From the NCBI GenBank assembly GCA_964403185.1, contig CAYOFK010000119.1, forward strand, positions 1-10,068: a DNA stretch of 10,068 nucleotides, written 5' to 3'. Origin of the DNA: CAYOFK01 sp964403185 (GTDB lineage: Bacteria; Bacteroidota; Bacteroidia; Bacteroidales; VadinHA17). Made by a program: the position numbers and the translations under genes. The notes beneath the pieces were generated by a model. That model was not told where the DNA came from. It did not search any database and saw only the letters and a program-made list of their open reading frames with translations. Shown piece after piece: positions 7,222 to 10,068 of the stretch. Position 1 is the stretch's first letter, and each line of letters starts with the position of its first letter.

Positions 7222-7241
7222 ACTCCTGAATTTTACGTGGT

Positions 7242-8111
7242 TTATTTGAGCAGTTCTGCCATTTTCCGGCCGATATCAGCCGGTGATTCCACTACATGTA
7301 TCCCGCAGGCAGTCATGATCTCCATTTTAGCAGCCGCAGTGTCGGACTTCCCTCCTATAATGGCTCCGGCATGCCCCATCCTGCGACCTTTGGGCGCCGT
7401 TTTCCCGGCAATGAATCCAACTACCGGTTTGGTTCCGTGTTCCTTCACCCATTCGGCTGCATCCGCTTCCATATTCCCCCCGATCTCACCGATCATGATG
7501 ATCCCTTCAGTCTCAGGATCATCCATCAACAACCGTATCGCCTCTTTGGTGGTAGTACCGATGATGGGATCACCACCTATGCCTATGCATGTGGATTGAC
7601 CAAGGCCTGCCTTTGTGATCTGATCAACGGCTTCATAGGTCAGCGTCCCGGACCTGGAGACGATGCCAACAGTACCTTTTTTATGAATAAATCCGGGCAT
7701 GATGCCAACCTTGGCTTCCTCAGGGGTGATGACACCCGGACAATTGGGTCCAACCATTCTGGCATCCTTCCCCTTCAGGTATTCACGTACCTTCACCATA
7801 TCCGAAGTTGGGATCCCCTCGGTAATGGTCACGATGACCTTTATACCTGCATCCGCTGATTCCATGATGGCATCCGCAGCAAAGGCCGGTGGCACAAAAA
7901 TAATCGAAACATCCGCTCCGGTTTCCTGCACTCCTTCTGAAACCGTATTGAACACCGGACGGTCCAAATGGGTCTGTCCACCCTTCCCGGGAGTCACTCC
8001 ACCTACAATATCGGTGCCATACTCAATCATTTGTGAGGCATGAAAGGTCCCCTCACTCCCGGTGAAACCCTGTACCAGGATCTTTGAATTCTTATTGACC
8101 AGAACACTCAT
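7242..8111 (-). CDS. sucD: Succinyl-CoA synthetase (ADP/GDP-forming) alpha subunit
   Basis: The 289-aa product matches the usual length of the alpha subunit, which with the beta subunit (SucC) interconverts succinyl-CoA and succinate with formation of ATP or GTP in the TCA cycle. Visible are the N-terminal CoA-binding Rossmann fold beginning ILVQGFTGSEGTFHA (11-25), the GGVTPGKGG loop (37-45), GPNCPGVITP (121-130), SRSGTLTYE (152-160), and the active-site phosphohistidine H247 in GHAGAIIGG (246-254). No sucC is in the window; separate sucC and sucD loci are known in Bacteroidota. The start ATG lies about 22 bp after a good Bacteroidota -7 element on the minus strand. It is the first gene of a probable sucD-fabG operon. 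Confidence 0.96.
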   Translation of the reverse strand: MSVLVNKNSKILVQGFTGSEGTFHASQMIEYGTDIVGGVTPGKGGQTHLDRPVFNTVSEGVQETGADVSIIFVPPAFAADAIMESADAGIKVIVTITEGIPTSDMVKVREYLKGKDARMVGPNCPGVITPEEAKVGIMPGFIHKKGTVGIVSRSGTLTYEAVDQITKAGLGQSTCIGIGGDPIIGTTTKEAIRLLMDDPETEGIIMIGEIGGNMEADAAEWVKEHGTKPVVGFIAGKTAPKGRRMGHAGAIIGGKSDTAAAKMEIMTACGIHVVESPADIGRKMAELLK

Positions 8112-8133
8112 GGATTTTTTGAATTTGTTTAAC

Positions 8134-8141
8134 CAAAAGTA
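8134..8141 (-). promoter_or_regulatory. Bacteroidota -7 element of the sucD promoter
   Basis: On the minus strand this reads TACTTTTG, an exact match to the TAnnTTTG consensus of the primary sigma factor of Bacteroidota. A TTG (plus-strand CAA at 8165-8167) lies 23 bp upstream, slightly longer than the ideal spacing for the -33 element. Transcription would start around 8125-8129, giving a leader of roughly 15-18 nt before the sucD ATG. Confidence 0.6.
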
Positions 8142-8153
8142 GGATTTTTATTT

Positions 8154-8172
8154 AATAATTGATTCAATTATT
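8154..8172. promoter_or_regulatory. Perfect 19-bp palindrome over the sucD -33 region (candidate operator)
   Basis: AATAATTGA, T, TCAATTATT is an exact 9+1+9 inverted repeat that covers the presumed -33 element of the sucD promoter. A repressor bound here would block RNA polymerase. The sequence is very AT-rich, which raises the chance of coincidence, but a perfect 18-base match is still long. It does not match the Crp/FNR consensus. Confidence 0.4.
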
Positions 8173-8334
8173 TGTCGATTTGTTTATTTGAATATGTCTA
8201 AGGAAGTCGTGGATAGCATGGTGCAGTTTGGCAAAGTCTTCCCGGGAAACATGTCATCCTTACGAAGGTCAGGAACTGTAATGGGCGGGGCCAGATACTG
8301 AATTCCATAGCCCCCGGGCTCTATGCTGCACCCT
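8173..8334. other. Divergent sucD-mnmE intergenic region without a clear gene
   Basis: Two overlapping short frames are present: a 35-codon plus-strand ORF at 8194-8301, and a 49-codon minus-strand frame ending at 8184 that lacks a good start. Neither has a recognisable product or a ribosome binding site. The stretch is more GC-rich than the AT-rich promoter DNA beside it and could be a gene remnant or control DNA. Confidence 0.35.
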
Positions 8335-8358
8335 CACTTAGGCACTTAGGCACTTTAA
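8335..8358. repeat. Short tandem 8-bp repeat just upstream of the mnmE promoter
   Basis: Two exact copies of CACTTAGG (8335-8342, 8343-8350) are followed by a degenerate third, CACTTTAA (8351-8358), directly before the mnmE -7 element and in the place where a -33 element would lie. Confidence 0.6.
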
Positions 8359-8361
8359 CAC

Positions 8362-8369
8362 TATATTTG
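8362..8369 (+). promoter_or_regulatory. Bacteroidota -7 element of the mnmE promoter
   Basis: TATATTTG is an exact match to TAnnTTTG and lies 17 bp before the preferred mnmE ATG, giving a very short leader. No clear TTG or TTTG -33 element is seen at 19-21 bp upstream; that space is filled by the CACTTAGG repeats. Confidence 0.55.
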
Positions 8370-8386
8370 CCTGAAGATTATTGAAC

Positions 8387-9799
8387 ATGTCAAAAACCTC
8401 TACAATTTGCGCCATTTCCACTCCACCCGGAAACGGAGCCATTGCCATAATCAGACTTTCAGGTCCGGAAGCCATTCGCTTGACAGATGCTGTTTTCGAT
8501 TCCGCATCAAAAGATAAAAAACTTCAGGACCAGGCTCCCAACACCATTCACTTCGGAACCATACATGATGAAAATGAGATCCTGGATGAGGTTCTTGTGA
8601 GTCTCTTCCGATCACCAAATTCATATACAGGCGAACAACTTGTGGAGATATCCTGCCACGGGGCCCTGTATATACAGCAGCGCATTTTGGAGTTGCTGGT
8701 GAAAACCGGTGCACAGCTGGCCCGGCCGGGAGAATTTACAGAACGGGCATTCATGAATGGCAAAATGGACCTGTCGCAGGCAGAAGCTGTGGCAGATCTG
8801 ATAGCATCCGGTTCCAGGGCCGCCCACCGCGTGGCACTGCAACAGATGCGCGGCGGCTTTTCTTCTCAGATCACTGAGTTGAGGAATCAACTGCTGAACT
8901 TCACCTCCCTGGTAGAACTGGAACTGGATTTCAGCGAAGAGGATGTGGAGTTTGCCAACCGCACAGAGTTGGCTGACCTGATCCGGCAGATCCGGACTGA
9001 AGTAACCGAACTTGTAAAGTCGTTCACACTTGGGAATGTAATTAAGAATGGCGTTCCGGTTGCCATTGTAGGCAAACCCAATGTGGGCAAATCAACTCTT
9101 TTGAACGCCCTTTTGAAAGAAGATAAGGCCATCGTCTCCCATATTGAAGGCACTACACGTGACGCCATTGAAGATACCATATCTGTTGACGGCATCTTGT
9201 TCAGGTTTATTGATACGGCAGGTATCAGGGAAACCTCTGATTTTATTGAAAGTATTGGCATCCGGAAAACCTATCAGAAAATCGGACAATCCCGCATTGT
9301 TTTGCTGCTTGTGGATGCAGGTGATGATCCTGAGATCATAGACCGGTCCGTCAGGGAGATCCGGAAGCAGATGGCTGAAGATCCAAAGCAATTATTACTG
9401 GTTGTCAATAAAGCCGACAGGCACACTGAAACGGAACTGAAAAAGAAGTTTAAAGCGGGCAACATCCCCTGTCTGAGGTCTGATGAAGAAATCGTTGTTC
9501 TGTCTGCTCTGGATCACGCTCTGGTACATCAACTGGCAAAAAAGCTGGTAAACACCCTCAACATCCAAAAGCTTGAGGAGAATACCACCATCATCACCAA
9601 CACCAGGCATTATGAGGCCCTGAAGCGGTCTTCGGAATCACTCCTTCGGGTTTCGGAAGGTCTTGAGACTGGTTTGTCCGGCGACCTCTTATCCCAGGAC
9701 ATACGGGAGGTTCTGTACTACCTTGGCGAGATCTCCGGTGAGATCACTACCGATGAGATCCTCGGTAACATCTTTAAGAACTTTTGTGTTGGTAAGTGA
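8387..9799 (+). CDS. mnmE: tRNA uridine-5-carboxymethylaminomethyl(34) synthesis GTPase MnmE
   Basis: The 470-aa product is full length. With MnmG, MnmE modifies the wobble uridine (U34) of certain tRNAs to (carboxymethyl)aminomethyl uridine in the cytoplasm. The N-terminal folate-binding domain shows GAIAIIRLSGPEA (17-29), SYTGEQLVEISCHGA (79-93) and RPGEFTERAFMNGKMDLSQA (113-132). The inserted G domain shows G1 GKPNVGKST (229-237), G2 EGTTRD (254-259), G3 DTAG (276-279) and G4 NKAD (341-344). The protein ends in the diagnostic FCVGK, whose cysteine is conserved for the modification reaction. The ATG at 8387 is chosen over an in-frame TTG at 8381 because MSKTSTICAISTPPG fits the family start. 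It is divergent from sucD and followed by an AT-rich hairpin. Confidence 0.97.
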   Translation: MSKTSTICAISTPPGNGAIAIIRLSGPEAIRLTDAVFDSASKDKKLQDQAPNTIHFGTIHDENEILDEVLVSLFRSPNSYTGEQLVEISCHGALYIQQRILELLVKTGAQLARPGEFTERAFMNGKMDLSQAEAVADLIASGSRAAHRVALQQMRGGFSSQITELRNQLLNFTSLVELELDFSEEDVEFANRTELADLIRQIRTEVTELVKSFTLGNVIKNGVPVAIVGKPNVGKSTLLNALLKEDKAIVSHIEGTTRDAIEDTISVDGILFRFIDTAGIRETSDFIESIGIRKTYQKIGQSRIVLLLVDAGDDPEIIDRSVREIRKQMAEDPKQLLLVVNKADRHTETELKKKFKAGNIPCLRSDEEIVVLSALDHALVHQLAKKLVNTLNIQKLEENTTIITNTRHYEALKRSSESLLRVSEGLETGLSGDLLSQDIREVLYYLGEISGEITTDEILGNIFKNFCVGK

Positions 9800-9803
9800 G
9801 TGA

Positions 9804-9836
9804 GACTCAAATTTTGTATAACAAAATTTGTTAGTC
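9804..9836. terminator. AT-rich hairpin after mnmE (probable terminator)
   Basis: A perfect 10-bp stem, CAAATTTTGT (9808-9817) with ACAAAATTTG (9821-9830), around an ATA loop starts 8 bp after the mnmE stop. GACT (9804-9807) and AGTC (9833-9836) extend it past a two-base bulge. No long T-run follows, so it may be a bidirectional or weak terminator. Confidence 0.55.
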
Positions 9837-9839
9837 GAA

Positions 9840-9909
9840 CTCATCCCGGCAATACCGCAGGTGTTCGCCGGGATCTCATCCCGGCAATACCGCAGGTGTT
9901 CGCCGGGAT
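9840..9909. repeat. Two exact tandem copies of a 35-bp hairpin unit (REP-like)
   Basis: Units at 9840-9874 and 9875-9909 are identical over 35 bases. Each folds into a stem ATCCCGGC / GCCGGGAT, continued by AATACC / GGTGTT (one G-T pair, one bulged C) with a GCA loop, about 14 bp in all. High-GC paired hairpins between convergent genes resemble bacterial REP/BIME elements. They may also protect or end the converging transcripts. I see no other copy in this window. Confidence 0.75.
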
Positions 9910-9962
9910 ATCCTTAATTATCCGGCGGGCGGACGGAAATCTCAATGGACGAACTTCTGCCT

Positions 9963-10068
9963 TTACGGTAGCTGTCCCTCTTTTTTTTGAAGGATCTCAG
10001 CCGTTGCATGCCGGCCCATTTCAATCAGTTCTTCCGCCTTATAAAAATCAAAAATACCACAGGATCTT
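9963..10068 (-). CDS. C-terminus of a minus-strand gene, possibly a patatin-like phospholipase (partial)
   Basis: A minus-strand frame enters from the right edge and stops at 9963-9965 after 34 visible codons. It includes GIFDFYKAEELIEMGRHATA, which resembles the FDF-x-KADELIEIG-type tail of patatin-like (RssA-type) phospholipases in Bacteroidota. None of the catalytic motifs is in the window, so the family call rests on this tail alone. It converges on mnmE across the hairpin repeats. Confidence 0.5.
   Translation of the reverse strand, partial: RSCGIFDFYKAEELIEMGRHATAEILQKKEGQLP

Noticed and set aside
7242..7859. Long open frames on the plus strand opposite fabG and sucD (for example 6841-7599).
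   Set aside because: They lie antisense to two clearly conserved genes and have no recognisable domains; typical shadow frames.
8194..8301. A 35-codon plus-strand ORF starting MSKEVVDSMVQFG between sucD and mnmE.
   Set aside because: No ribosome binding site and no recognised family, and it overlaps an equally long open minus-strand frame; not enough to call a gene.
8184..8333. A minus-strand frame of 49 codons containing GIQYLAPPITVPDLRKDD.
   Set aside because: It is preceded at once by a stop and lacks a plausible start; it could be a gene remnant but cannot be assigned.
1..10068. CRISPR arrays, rRNA genes, toxin-antitoxin or defence clusters.
   Set aside because: No regularly spaced repeats with variable spacers, no rRNA signatures and no protein of such families was seen; the only tandem repeats are the 35-bp hairpin pair and the short octamers.

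Overview
The window reads as chromosomal DNA of a member of the Bacteroidota. Three things point there: a DUF6340-like lipoprotein with a lipobox; a seven-helix membrane protein fused to an AraC-type DNA-binding domain; and two good matches to the Bacteroidota -7 promoter element (TAnnTTTG) ahead of sucD and mnmE. Lineage below phylum cannot be read from the sequence.

Layout. Bases 3-1874 (+) hold the 3' part of a large surface-type protein made of YadA-like head repeats followed by a conserved C-terminal module; its true start lies left of the window. Bases 1875-2110 are intergenic with hairpins. About 2110-3745 is an IS110-family insertion sequence: an RuvC-like DEDD transposase gene (best start 2381) preceded by a structured AT-rich leader that is a candidate for the element's bridge RNA. 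The residue expected to be the catalytic serine is a threonine in this copy. Bases 3750-4100 are intergenic, again rich in inverted repeats. Bases 4104-5279 (+) encode the membrane AraC regulator.

Three genes then lie on the minus strand. In transcription order they are sucD (succinyl-CoA synthetase alpha), fabG (3-oxoacyl-ACP reductase, 20 bp after sucD), and a lipoprotein with TPR-like helices (125 bp after fabG). SucD and fabG very likely share the promoter upstream of sucD, which carries a 19-bp palindrome. The mnmE gene (tRNA U34 modification GTPase) diverges from sucD across a 275-bp gap. After mnmE come an AT-rich hairpin, two exact tandem copies of a 35-bp hairpin unit, and the last 34 codons of a minus-strand gene that looks like a patatin-type phospholipase.

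Most of the window is ordinary housekeeping sequence. The parts worth a second look are the IS110 copy with its candidate bridge RNA and catalytic-site substitution, the YadA-head protein with no visible YadA anchor, the tandem 35-bp hairpin repeats after mnmE, and the palindromic sucD control region. I found no CRISPR array, rRNA, convincing tRNA or defence locus.
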